Source of the DNA: JAAYKM01 sp964408155
Lineage (GTDB): Bacteria > Desulfobacterota > Syntrophia > Syntrophales > JAAYKM01
Assembly: GCA_964408155.1 (NCBI GenBank)
Contig: CAYOYJ010000015.1
Location: 1 to 26,038, forward strand
DNA length: 26,038 nt
Direction of reading: 5' to 3'
Translations under genes and position numbers: made by a program
Notes under the pieces: model-generated
Database searches by the model: none
Seen by the model: the letters and a program-made list of their open reading frames with translations, nothing else
Told to the model about the DNA's origin: nothing
In this document: piece after piece, positions 7,867 through 15,919 of the stretch
Layout of the letters: every line of letters begins with the position of its first letter
Position numbering within the stretch: position 1 is the stretch's first letter

Positions 7867-8798
7867 AGGTTATTCCTTGCCTGCTCCAGGAATCTTTTCT
7901 GCCGGACCGAATTGATCGTATAAAGGCTGCTCACCGAATAGGATTTGGATATTTCGGCGATTCTACTCTCCGGCGAGGGGTGTGTTTGACGAAAATCGTG
8001 TTTGCCTGAAGTGAAGCGTTTGCGCATACTCTGCAGGACACTGATCAGCGCGCCCTGACTGTAACCCAGATTTCCCAGAATGACCATGGCCCCCTGATCG
8101 GCTTTGAATTCCTGAGTTTGTGAATATCCGTTCGTAATTAACGTGGCGGAGATATCCTGGATTGACCCTTCGAAGAGATTTGCCAACTCCTTATTCTCGC
8201 TGATCTGGTCCTGCAACGTCTCCTCCAGCAAAGCCTTCACAATATTGGTCATCCGATCCTGACGAATGGCCTGCAGGCCGTGTTTATATTGGATATGGGC
8301 AATTTCATGGGCAACAACCGCGGCAACTTCGTCTTCCGTTTTGCAGCAGCGCAGCAGTCCTTTCGTCAAAAAAATCAAGCCTCCCGGTGCGGCAAAGGCG
8401 TTGATCTCATCCGAGTCGAGAGCAAGGACGTGATACCCACCGAAAGTTTCGGGCCGCGTGGAAGCCAGGGAACAGGTTTTCCCGATCAAATTCAGGTAAT
8501 TTGTCAATTGCTGATTTTCGTATGGTTTATATTGCGACAGGATGTTCGCTGCGACGGAGCGGCCCAGATAATATTCCTGCTCCGGTGTTAAATCCTCAAA
8601 TGACTTGGCCAGGGCGCCTACGGTCTTTTGAATCTTTCCGGCCTCTTGTTCGTCAATTTTACCCGACAGAACGCCAACCTGTGTCGCCACTTCCGCAACG
8701 GGCTGTACGGTTTCACAGGACGAAAGGCACAAACAGAAAATAATCAAAATCACCGGAATGAATGTGTGTTTATTTATTAAATTCATGTATTTATTCAT
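7863..8798 (-). CDS. M48-family zinc metalloprotease lipoprotein
   Basis: A 311-aa periplasmic protease. The N-terminus is a lipoprotein signal: a hydrophobic stretch ending LCLSSC, with Cys as the lipidated residue. The catalytic motif is HEIAHIQYKHG and the third zinc ligand lies in QEFKADQGAM, the usual M48 arrangement (compare BepA and LoiP, which process outer-membrane proteins). An ATG at 8810 lies inside the GGAGGT Shine-Dalgarno itself, so the ATG at 8798 is the better start; another ATG four codons further on is also possible. With this start it overlaps the upstream SH3b gene by 8 nt and the cyclase by 4 nt, implying translational coupling. Likely role is envelope quality control linked to the cyclase sensor. 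Confidence 0.92.
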   Translation of the reverse strand: MNKYMNLINKHTFIPVILIIFCLCLSSCETVQPVAEVATQVGVLSGKIDEQEAGKIQKTVGALAKSFEDLTPEQEYYLGRSVAANILSQYKPYENQQLTNYLNLIGKTCSLASTRPETFGGYHVLALDSDEINAFAAPGGLIFLTKGLLRCCKTEDEVAAVVAHEIAHIQYKHGLQAIRQDRMTNIVKALLEETLQDQISENKELANLFEGSIQDISATLITNGYSQTQEFKADQGAMVILGNLGYSQGALISVLQSMRKRFTSGKHDFRQTHPSPESRIAEISKSYSVSSLYTINSVRQKRFLEQARNNL

Positions 8799-9306
8799 TT
8801 GTACCTCCATTTTCGAGGGACAAGCTGCCGTTGACCACGAATTTTTCCACTTCTTCCATGTCGGGGGATATTTTTTCCATTTTATCCACCCAGCCGTAAT
8901 TCAAATTCTGATGGTCTAAAGCGTATCCCCCTTCTATTTTTTGATTAAATCCTTTTCCGGCAAGAGCAACTTCTCGGCTGGAAGCTTTTCCCGTTTGGGA
9001 TTGATCGCCAGAGCGCAGGATCAGTTTTACCGGCGACAGGGCCGACCCGTGCATCCAACCCTCGGCCCTGTCGGTAATATTTCTTTTGACTTTCATCCAT
9101 CCCTTTTTTTCAGCCAGGACCGTTACTTTCTCGCCATAAACAGGCCTCGCTACAACTTTGCCCAGAAATGAAGGGGCAGAGCGAATCTGTGCCTGCTTGA
9201 CCTGAACGATCATGGTTTTCTGGGCCTGGACGGTTGATACGGGTAATAACAGGACCGTGCATAAAACAAGTCCCCAAACGGCTAAAAAAGATTTGACGGG
9301 TATCAT
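8791..9306 (-). CDS. Secreted bacterial SH3-domain protein
   Basis: A 171-aa exported protein. Signal peptide residues about 1-28 end STVQA, followed by a bacterial SH3 (SH3b) domain (about 30-95) with the typical AQIRSAPSFLGKVVARPVYGEKVTVLAEKKGWMKV pattern split over its strands, and GWMHGSAL closing it. The C-terminal half is polar and low in conserved features. SH3b domains commonly bind peptidoglycan or peptides in the periplasm. AGGAGT precedes the ATG at 9306. It is the first gene of the SH3b-M48-CHASE2 cyclase operon, so it may help sense wall or envelope state for the cyclase; that link is inference. Confidence 0.88.
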   Translation of the reverse strand: MIPVKSFLAVWGLVLCTVLLLPVSTVQAQKTMIVQVKQAQIRSAPSFLGKVVARPVYGEKVTVLAEKKGWMKVKRNITDRAEGWMHGSALSPVKLILRSGDQSQTGKASSREVALAGKGFNQKIEGGYALDHQNLNYGWVDKMEKISPDMEEVEKFVVNGSLSLENGGTNE

Positions 9307-9520
9307 GTTTGTACTCCTGAATCCTCGTTTTTAAAGATGCCGTGAAACATCTATTTCCCTTGACGAACCACCGCAAAAAGATTAACTAGTCGCTATATTG
9401 CATACCGGAGTGAATAAAGAACAATACACGAACATTTATTAACCATGCCGGATAGCGTCCTATACTACCATATCTTCTTCCTTATTCAACTTATCCTTCA
9501 TCCTGATCTGTGATGATTTT

Positions 9521-10771
9521 ATGATCAATAAAAATTTGAAAGAACGTATATTTCGCCGTATCGATAGTTATGTCGATGACATGATTGATTTGCAGATCAA
9601 ATTAACCGCGATTCCGGCTCTGGGACCGGACAATCAGGGGCCGGGCGAGAAAGAAAAGGCCGATTTTTTGCGCGAATATCTTGTAAAATCGGGTTTTCCT
9701 GAGGTGGCAGAAATCAACGCCCCCGACGGGCGTGTCCCCTGCGGTTATCGTCCGAACCTTCTGGTCGGTTGTCCGGGTAAGCATTCAGAACGCAAGGTCT
9801 GGATCTTGACCCATACGGACATCGTACCGCCCGGAGAAATGGGCCTTTGGAGTGAAGACCCCTATCGGGGTTATGTCAAGGATGGTTGTATTTACGGTCG
9901 CGGCACGGAAGACAACCAGCAGGATCTGGTGGCGTCACTTTTTGCAGCCAAGGCCTTTCTGGATGAAAAGATTCTGCCGGAAAATTCAATCGGGTTGGCT
10001 TTTGTCGCCGATGAAGAAACATCCAGTCGATGGGGGTTGGATTATGTACTCCAGCACCCCCAAAACCCTTTTACGAAAGGAGACTGGATTGTCGTGCCGG
10101 ATTCCGGTGAACCGGACGGAAGCGCCATTGAAATCGCAGAAAAGAGTATTCTCTGGCTCCGCTTCACCGCGAAAGGTGTTCAGTGTCACGGCAGCCGGCC
10201 CGCCTTGGGTAAAAATGCCTTTCTCGCATCATCGTACCTGATCGTCGCACTGCAATCCCTTTATAAAAAATTTCCACGCCGGGATCGTCTCTATAATCCT
10301 CCGGAGAGCACGTTTCAGCCGACCAGAAAGGAAGCCAATTTAGCCAGTGTCAACACGATTCCCGGAGAAGATATTTTTTTCATGGATTGCCGTATTCTTC
10401 CGCTATACGACTTGGCTGATGTGATGGAAGAAATTCGCCGTCTTGCCGAACTGGTCGCCAAACGTTTTCAGGTCACCATTGATATGGAACCCGTGCAATT
10501 CGTTCAGGCGCCACAGCCCACGCCGAAGGATGCGGCGATCGTTTTGGCCCTCGCCAAAGCGATCAAAGACGTCTACCATGTTCGCGGAAACGTTGTCGGT
10601 GTCGGCGCCGGGACCGTCGCCGCGGTTTTTCGAAAATACGGTTATGAAGCCGCCGTCTGGAGTAAATTGCGGTACAAAGCGCATCAACCTGACGAATCCT
10701 GCCTGATCAGCAATATGGTCGGCAACGCAAAGGTCTTTGCCCATCTGATGCTTCAAACATCGCCCCGATGA
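9521..10771 (+). CDS. M20-family metallohydrolase (ArgE/DapE/carboxypeptidase type)
   Basis: A 416-aa cytoplasmic dinuclear zinc hydrolase. Metal-ligand motifs appear in order: HTDIVPPGE, GRGTEDNQQ (bridging Asp), ADEETSS (catalytic Glu pair), PDSGEPDG, and a C-terminal His in KAHQPDE. The dimerisation lid domain lies in the middle (about 210-320, containing CHGSRP). Members cleave N-acyl or peptide bonds, as in diaminopimelate desuccinylase and acetylornithine deacetylase. The Glu-Asp-Asn-Gln-Gln variant points to an unassigned M20 subfamily, so I give no symbol. The Shine-Dalgarno upstream of the ATG at 9521 is poor. It precedes the phoH operon by about 130 nt and is probably a separate unit. 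Confidence 0.9.
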   Translation: MINKNLKERIFRRIDSYVDDMIDLQIKLTAIPALGPDNQGPGEKEKADFLREYLVKSGFPEVAEINAPDGRVPCGYRPNLLVGCPGKHSERKVWILTHTDIVPPGEMGLWSEDPYRGYVKDGCIYGRGTEDNQQDLVASLFAAKAFLDEKILPENSIGLAFVADEETSSRWGLDYVLQHPQNPFTKGDWIVVPDSGEPDGSAIEIAEKSILWLRFTAKGVQCHGSRPALGKNAFLASSYLIVALQSLYKKFPRRDRLYNPPESTFQPTRKEANLASVNTIPGEDIFFMDCRILPLYDLADVMEEIRRLAELVAKRFQVTIDMEPVQFVQAPQPTPKDAAIVLALAKAIKDVYHVRGNVVGVGAGTVAAVFRKYGYEAAVWSKLRYKAHQPDESCLISNMVGNAKVFAHLMLQTSPR

Positions 10772-10810
10772 ACGTTGAAAATTTGATCGGCATAAAACGA
10801 ATAAGAAAGA

Positions 10811-10839
10811 TTGCAATGCACAGAGCGCTGTTATAGAAT
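10811..10839 (+). promoter_or_regulatory. Candidate sigma-70 promoter of the phoH operon
   Basis: TTGCAA at 10811-10816, a 17-bp spacer, and TAGAAT at 10834-10839 (5 of 6 to the -10 consensus). It would start RNA near 10846, about 50 nt before the probable phoH start. Confidence 0.4.
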
Positions 10840-10883
10840 TCGACCTCAAATTGCTGATAAAAAAGGCTTATATTTTTTCATAG

Positions 10884-10889
10884 AAGGAG
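10884..10889 (+). promoter_or_regulatory. Shine-Dalgarno of phoH, followed by ATC instead of ATG
   Basis: AAGGAG sits right after an in-frame TAG stop (10881-10883). Nine nucleotides downstream, where a start codon should be, the codon at 10899 is ATC. No ATG, GTG or TTG lies in this frame until GTG 11115. Confidence 0.7.
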
Positions 10890-10898
10890 ATCATCACC

Positions 10899-11927
10899 AT
10901 CACGCCCGCAACTGTCGCTGGACCCACAGCAACCGAGACGATCGATATCAACAACAATCAAGACCTGAAACTGCTGCTCGGTGAACACGACGCCAATATC
11001 AAGCTGGTTGAAAAACTTTCACAGGCAAAAATTGCCGTTCGTGGAAACCATGTCTCCATTCAAGGGGACGGGGAGGCCGTTCAACGATCTTCCTCCCTGC
11101 TGCGCCAGCTCTATGTGATCATTCAAAAGGGATACCCCGTTTTTCCTGCAGATATCGATTACGCCTATCGCATGCTGCAAAAAGACAGTTCGGTGGATCT
11201 GGAAAAGGTTTTTCTCGATACGGTGTTTGTTTCCGCCAAAAAACGGCTGATCACACCGAAAACGATTAATCAGAAACGGTATATCGACGCCATCAGAAAC
11301 CATGACATGGTCTTCTCGATCGGACCTGCAGGAACAGGCAAGACCTACCTGGCCATGGCGGTCGCCATTTCCTATCTTTTAGACAAAAAATTCGGCCGCA
11401 TCGTCCTGGCAAGGCCGGCGGTGGAGGCAGGTGAAAAATTGGGTTTTTTACCCGGCGACCTTTCCGAGAAAGTCAATCCCTATCTGCGGCCGCTTTACGA
11501 CGCCCTCTTTGATATGATGGATTTCGATAAGGCCACAAATCTGATCAGCAAGGGGATTATCGAAGTGGCCCCGCTGGCTTTTATGCGGGGGCGGACCCTG
11601 AATGATTCGTTTGTCATTCTGGATGAGGCACAGAATACCACTTCCGAACAGATGAAAATGTTTCTGACACGCTTGGGATTTGGTTCAAAAGCCGTTATCA
11701 CCGGAGATGTGACACAAATCGATTTGCCCTTTGATAAGATATCCGGCCTGATCGAAGCGGAACACATCCTTGGTCGCATCAATGAAATAAAATTTATCCA
11801 TTTTTCGGATCTTGATGTCGTCCGTCACCCCCTGGTACAGGAAGTCATCCGCGCTTACAACCACCTTGACCAGTCACGAAAGCATAATGGCTTAAAAGGA
11901 AATGAAAAAGTACGAACTGACTCCTAA
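10899..11927 (+). CDS. phoH: PhoH-like ATPase with apparent non-canonical start
   Basis: A cytoplasmic P-loop ATPase of the PhoH family, about 342 aa if started at 10899. The N-terminal region has a KH-like section (GEHDANIKLVEKL, then VRGNHVSIQGDGEAV). Walker A is GPAGTGKT, Walker B is FVILDEAQNT, and the central PAVEAGEKLGFLPGD block is intact. The family is linked to RNA metabolism beside ybeY. The frame is open from 10884, and the N-terminal region matches the family. Starting at the first normal codon (GTG 11115) would delete the conserved KH-like part. I therefore place the start at ATC 10899, or a base error has hidden an ATG. The stop overlaps the next gene by 26 nt. Confidence 0.85.
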   Translation: MTPATVAGPTATETIDINNNQDLKLLLGEHDANIKLVEKLSQAKIAVRGNHVSIQGDGEAVQRSSSLLRQLYVIIQKGYPVFPADIDYAYRMLQKDSSVDLEKVFLDTVFVSAKKRLITPKTINQKRYIDAIRNHDMVFSIGPAGTGKTYLAMAVAISYLLDKKFGRIVLARPAVEAGEKLGFLPGDLSEKVNPYLRPLYDALFDMMDFDKATNLISKGIIEVAPLAFMRGRTLNDSFVILDEAQNTTSEQMKMFLTRLGFGSKAVITGDVTQIDLPFDKISGLIEAEHILGRINEIKFIHFSDLDVVRHPLVQEVIRAYNHLDQSRKHNGLKGNEKVRTDS

Positions 11928-14238
11928 GAAGTTCAATAGTAACGTTCTTCAGAACATCAACGACTATTTCCGAGAAAAAACGGCGCGGGAATTATTGAGA
12001 GATTTTCTCATCCTCTTTTTACTCACTCTGATTTTCGGTACACTGATTTCACCTTCTTTCTTTTTTGCGCAATCCGAACATCGCGCAGGCACCATAGCCG
12101 TAGAAGACATCAAGGCGGATCGTGATTTTCTCGTCGAAGAAAAACTGTCCACCGAAGCCAAGCAGTCGGCCATGATTAAAATTACCCCCGCGATATTTGA
12201 CTACAATCCGGATCTTTCTCTTTCCCTCCAGTCTCAAATCATCCAGCTTTTTGCCATGATATCCGATGAAATGAGCCGCACTTCAACAAAAAAGAGTAAA
12301 TCGCTGGAAAGTGCTGTCACTGAAAAGCAATCTCATTTCGGCATCGCCCGTAAATATTTAAGTACTTATTTCGATATCGACATGACAGATGCGGAGTTCA
12401 GTGTGTTTTACAGAGATAAATTTTCCAACCTTTCTGCGCGTGCGATTTGCAAACTGATTGATAATATCTACTTCGACAACTACATCATCGGTGACATCCT
12501 TTCGAAAACAGACCACGAACGAGGTATCATCGTCCGAAACGTGAAGAACCAGGAAGAGTTTCTTATTACTAATTTCCATAATATCAGAGACATCCGTGTC
12601 ACAAAGGATGGGCTGATCGCCAAGGGCGAAGACATCTTGTCCCACCAGAGCAAAGATTTCAGATGGGCTGCCGCGTCCCTGATAAAAAAAATCATTATGC
12701 CCAATCTCATACTCAACATCAAAGCAACCGATGCTAAGAGAGAAGCCGCCTTAGAAACCATCAAGCCTTCTTACTTTCAGGTACTTAAAAACGAGATGAT
12801 TGTCCGGGAAGGCGAAAAAATTACGCGATCCATACAGGACAAGCTGGATGCCTACTATGCAATTAAAGGCGGAAAAAGCAAAATGAAGGATGTGGCCGCT
12901 TTTGTGGGTGTTGCCCTGATTGTGTTGCTGATGGGCATCGCTTGCATTTCGCCGATCAGAAAATGGAATCCGAAATCGCATGACTTAAAAACCACGATCG
13001 TCTTTCTTGCCACTTTGGTATTGCTGCAATTTATCCTGATACGCTTTGGTTTAATCATCTCTGATGCCGTTGCGCGTGCATTTCCCGGCTTGGATGCCCA
13101 GGACTGTTTTTATGCGATTCCCTATGTCATGGGGTCGATGCTGGTCACCGTATTGATTAATGATCGGATCGCCGTCATTTATAGTGTTTTCGTCTCTCTC
13201 TTGCTCGGATTTATTTTTGACGCCAAGGTCCTGATGCCGATTTTTTCTCTCGCCGGATCTATTTTCGTTATTTATCAGATCTACTTCACCCGACAGCGCT
13301 CAGCTTTTTTTATGGCGGGATTTCTGCTCGGATTCGTCAACTGCATCATCATTTTTGCCATCGCCCTCCTTGCGGAAACTTTTCTGGATTGGATACTACT
13401 GATTAAATTATTCATGGGCTTTATCGGCGGTTTGGCTGCCGGCATTATCGCAGCCGGTCTTTTACCCCTTTGCGAATCACTTTTTAAGTTTACCACAGAC
13501 ATCAGACTGCTCGAACTGGGTAATCTTAATCAGCCGATTTTTCAGCGCATGATTATCGAGACGCCCGGCACCTATCACCACAGCATCATTGTGGCATCTC
13601 TTGCCGAGTCGGCGGCGGAAGCAATCGGTGCGAATGCACTTCTGGCGAAAGTAAGCGCCTATTACCACGATGTCGGAAAATTGGTAAAGCCCCACTACTT
13701 TATTGAAAACCAGCCGGTGGGGGAAAACAAGCATGACAAACTTTCCCCAAAAATGAGCAGCCTGGTGATCATTTCACACGTCAAAGATGGCTGTGATTTT
13801 GCGCAGCAGTTGAAACTGGGTAATCGTATAATCAATATTATTCGCCAGCATCATGGTACGAGTTTGGTTACCTTTTTCTACGATAAGGCCAAAAAGGATC
13901 CGGATTCGACTTTCAACAGCCTTTCGGACTCGGATTTTCGCTATCCGGGACCAAAACCGCAGACCAAAGAAGCCGGTCTGGTGATGCTGAGCGATGTGAT
14001 CGAAGCCAGTTCACGTACGCTTGATGATCCCACACCCTCCCGGATCAGCAACCTTGTTCATGAGCGAATAGAAAGGGTATTTTTGGATGGTCAGCTTGAC
14101 GAATGTGAATTGACATTAAAAGATTTGCATAAAATCGCAGGCAGTTTCATCAGAATCCTGACCGGCATATTTCACCATCGAGTCAATTATCCGGAACAGA
14201 TTAACACAAAAGACAACATCGGCTTGAAGGAAGCATAG
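11902..14238 (+). CDS. 7TM-HD family membrane phosphohydrolase (PgpH/YqfF type)
   Basis: A 778-aa membrane protein. Parts in order: short cytoplasmic tail, one TM helix (about 33-55), a large extracytoplasmic 7TMR-HDED domain (about 56-330), several TM helices (about 332-535), and a cytoplasmic HD domain (about 545-725). HD motifs are TPGTYHHSIIV, AYYHDVGKLVKPHYF and RQHHGTSLV. In Firmicutes the homologue PgpH hydrolyses cyclic di-AMP; whether that holds here is unknown, as no c-di-AMP cyclase is in the window. AAAAGGA precedes the ATG at 11902, inside the end of phoH. The phoH / 7TM-HD / ybeY order is a widely conserved operon. Confidence 0.92.
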   Translation: MKKYELTPKKFNSNVLQNINDYFREKTARELLRDFLILFLLTLIFGTLISPSFFFAQSEHRAGTIAVEDIKADRDFLVEEKLSTEAKQSAMIKITPAIFDYNPDLSLSLQSQIIQLFAMISDEMSRTSTKKSKSLESAVTEKQSHFGIARKYLSTYFDIDMTDAEFSVFYRDKFSNLSARAICKLIDNIYFDNYIIGDILSKTDHERGIIVRNVKNQEEFLITNFHNIRDIRVTKDGLIAKGEDILSHQSKDFRWAAASLIKKIIMPNLILNIKATDAKREAALETIKPSYFQVLKNEMIVREGEKITRSIQDKLDAYYAIKGGKSKMKDVAAFVGVALIVLLMGIACISPIRKWNPKSHDLKTTIVFLATLVLLQFILIRFGLIISDAVARAFPGLDAQDCFYAIPYVMGSMLVTVLINDRIAVIYSVFVSLLLGFIFDAKVLMPIFSLAGSIFVIYQIYFTRQRSAFFMAGFLLGFVNCIIIFAIALLAETFLDWILLIKLFMGFIGGLAAGIIAAGLLPLCESLFKFTTDIRLLELGNLNQPIFQRMIIETPGTYHHSIIVASLAESAAEAIGANALLAKVSAYYHDVGKLVKPHYFIENQPVGENKHDKLSPKMSSLVIISHVKDGCDFAQQLKLGNRIINIIRQHHGTSLVTFFYDKAKKDPDSTFNSLSDSDFRYPGPKPQTKEAGLVMLSDVIEASSRTLDDPTPSRISNLVHERIERVFLDGQLDECELTLKDLHKIAGSFIRILTGIFHHRVNYPEQINTKDNIGLKEA

Positions 14239-14696
14239 TGCTGCTACTGATTGATAATCGACAGAAATTGGTCAAACTGAATATCAGGCAGATTAGATCC
14301 GATCTGCTCAAAGTGTTGAAATACCTCCAATGCCAGGATCGTGAAATCAGCTTGAGTCTTGTTGACGATAAGGCCATTCAGGCCATAAATCTTGAATATC
14401 TCGGCCGGGATAAACCGACCAATGTGATATCATTCGGTATGCAAGAGGGAGAATGGAAGGCTATTCAACCGGCAATTCTGGGGGATATTGTGATATCCGT
14501 CGAAACGGCCTGCCGTGACGCTCTTGCGGGTGACATGAACGTTGACGATGAAATTCTTTTCCTGTTTATCCACGGCTTGCTGCATTTGCTTGGTTTTGAC
14601 CATGAAAAAGCCGGAAAAGAACAAGCCATCATCATGAAGGATAAGGAAAAAGAAATCTTTGAAAAAATAAGGAGTTATTCCCTGGACCGAAGCTGA
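14238..14696 (+). CDS. ybeY: YbeY endoribonuclease
   Basis: A 152-aa metal-dependent RNase needed for 16S rRNA 3' maturation and ribosome quality control. The zinc motif H-x3-H-x5-H is seen in HGLLHLLGFDHE, and the substrate-side blocks GRDKPTNVISF and ILGDIVIS are present. Length is typical (about 150). The start is GTG at 14238, sharing one base with the TAG of the upstream gene, with AAGGAA at 14227-14232. Last gene of the phoH operon. The genes often found next (dgkA, era, corC) are absent; the next 1.2 kb has no confident gene. Confidence 0.95.
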   Translation: MLLLIDNRQKLVKLNIRQIRSDLLKVLKYLQCQDREISLSLVDDKAIQAINLEYLGRDKPTNVISFGMQEGEWKAIQPAILGDIVISVETACRDALAGDMNVDDEILFLFIHGLLHLLGFDHEKAGKEQAIIMKDKEKEIFEKIRSYSLDRS

Positions 14697-15919
14697 GAAA
14701 ACAATAAGGTCATTGAAGAACAATCCCTTTTTTCCAATCCCTGCCTGAACAACTGAAGGCAAGGAATTTTCATCTTATTGCGACTTTAGAAGAGGGGGTT
14801 CGTTTTGCCATCCAAATCATTAGGAGCCGGTCTCTAATCCACTTGCTATTCAAAAAGATACACATGCCGTTTCAACTCTGAGAGTTTTGCAGATTCTCGG
14901 ACGCTTGATCCGCTTTCCCCTGTAACTTTCCTTTCCCTCTTTTGATATAGATCAGCCAGGTACCGGATACATCTTAGACCCAGCGTCCACGTTTTCCAGA
15001 CAAGACCACCTAAACTGCATGAACGAAAAACAATGAAATGATAGTATGTTTTTAAAACCATACGGGTGAAGGGACGAATTGATACCATGAATATATTCGT
15101 AGATTCTCGTCTTTTGTCATTACACCCGAATATCCAAATAGGGTTTGGCCTGGGGCTCGCCCATGAAGCTTGCTCTTTGATATGCCAGAAGGGCTTGATG
15201 ATACGGGAGGCCCCGGATATCCTTCGCCCGGGATTGAAGCACATAGATTTTTGGAGAATTAAACAGTTTACGGACTGCAACTCCGGTTGCTTCCTCCGCG
15301 ACGGGACTTTTTTCTCTTTCATTATAAACCAGGGTCAGCCGGTCCCCCGGCGTTGCACGTTCACCCCGGCGACCGGAATCACCCGGCAATTCCGGCTGAA
15401 CCGGCCCAGGTTCGATTAACCGGATGACGGACTCGCCCGGATATGAGAGTGCAAGATATTCCATCTGGCCTCTGCGCCCTGGGAATTTTCTGCCTACCTG
15501 CGGTTTTAAAAAAGCGAACCATTCCGTCTATCCGAGACCCATCGGACAGTCCGGACGGCTCATCAATCATGAATCAGACATGGCTTTGCCTAAAGGACTC
15601 AGCAAACCACAACAACAGGATATCTCGATCAATTTTCATAAGACATGGCAAAACAAAACAGCGTTTTCCGCTTTTCAGTCTTCACGAAATCGATCCGTTG
15701 CCCCTGCCGAAATAAACATATTTTTGATGCCCTAGCCTGTCTCAGCCAAGAATTCTTCTCAAAAGACGCAAAATGCAGGCCAACGGCAACTTTGACCAAG
15801 TTTCGGCTTGTTTGAGATTTATGAAATGATTAAGCAATGTTTAAAAGAAACGCTCGAAAGCAATTGGCTGGAGACAATCATTCAGGGTAAGATCACTGGT
15901 TTAGGAAATACTCCCATCA
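14697..15919. other. Long interval without a confident gene
   Basis: About 1.2 kb between ybeY and the M23 peptidase stop, flanked by two convergent units. I find no known domain, tRNA, rRNA or clear terminator. Several frames on both strands are open for 60-160 codons but lack family motifs. The best protein-like stretch is on the minus strand at 15120-15464. The interval may hold a decayed gene or an orphan. Confidence 0.45.
15120..15464 (-). CDS. Possible hypothetical protein or gene remnant
   Basis: A 114-codon minus-strand frame with codon use like neighbouring genes and protein-like text such as PGDRLTLVYNEREKSPVAEE and VAVRKLFNSPKIYVLQSRAK. There is no signal peptide, TM helix or known domain. 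AGAGG lies 4 nt before the ATG, which is a little close. A different frame (to 14846) continues on the same strand and might be the shifted remainder of a decayed gene. I cannot assign a function, and it may not be expressed. Confidence 0.3.
   Translation of the reverse strand: MEYLALSYPGESVIRLIEPGPVQPELPGDSGRRGERATPGDRLTLVYNEREKSPVAEEATGVAVRKLFNSPKIYVLQSRAKDIRGLPYHQALLAYQRASFMGEPQAKPYLDIRV

Noticed and set aside
9461..9466. TATACT as -10 of the M20 gene
   Set aside because: No acceptable -35 at 16-18 bp upstream.
11115..11927. phoH starting at GTG 11115
   Set aside because: It would discard the conserved KH-like N-terminal part, which is encoded in frame from 10899 with a strong Shine-Dalgarno before it.
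14846..15322. 158-codon minus-strand frame after ybeY
   Set aside because: No domain, no clear Shine-Dalgarno, and it overlaps another frame of similar quality; kept only as a possible remnant.
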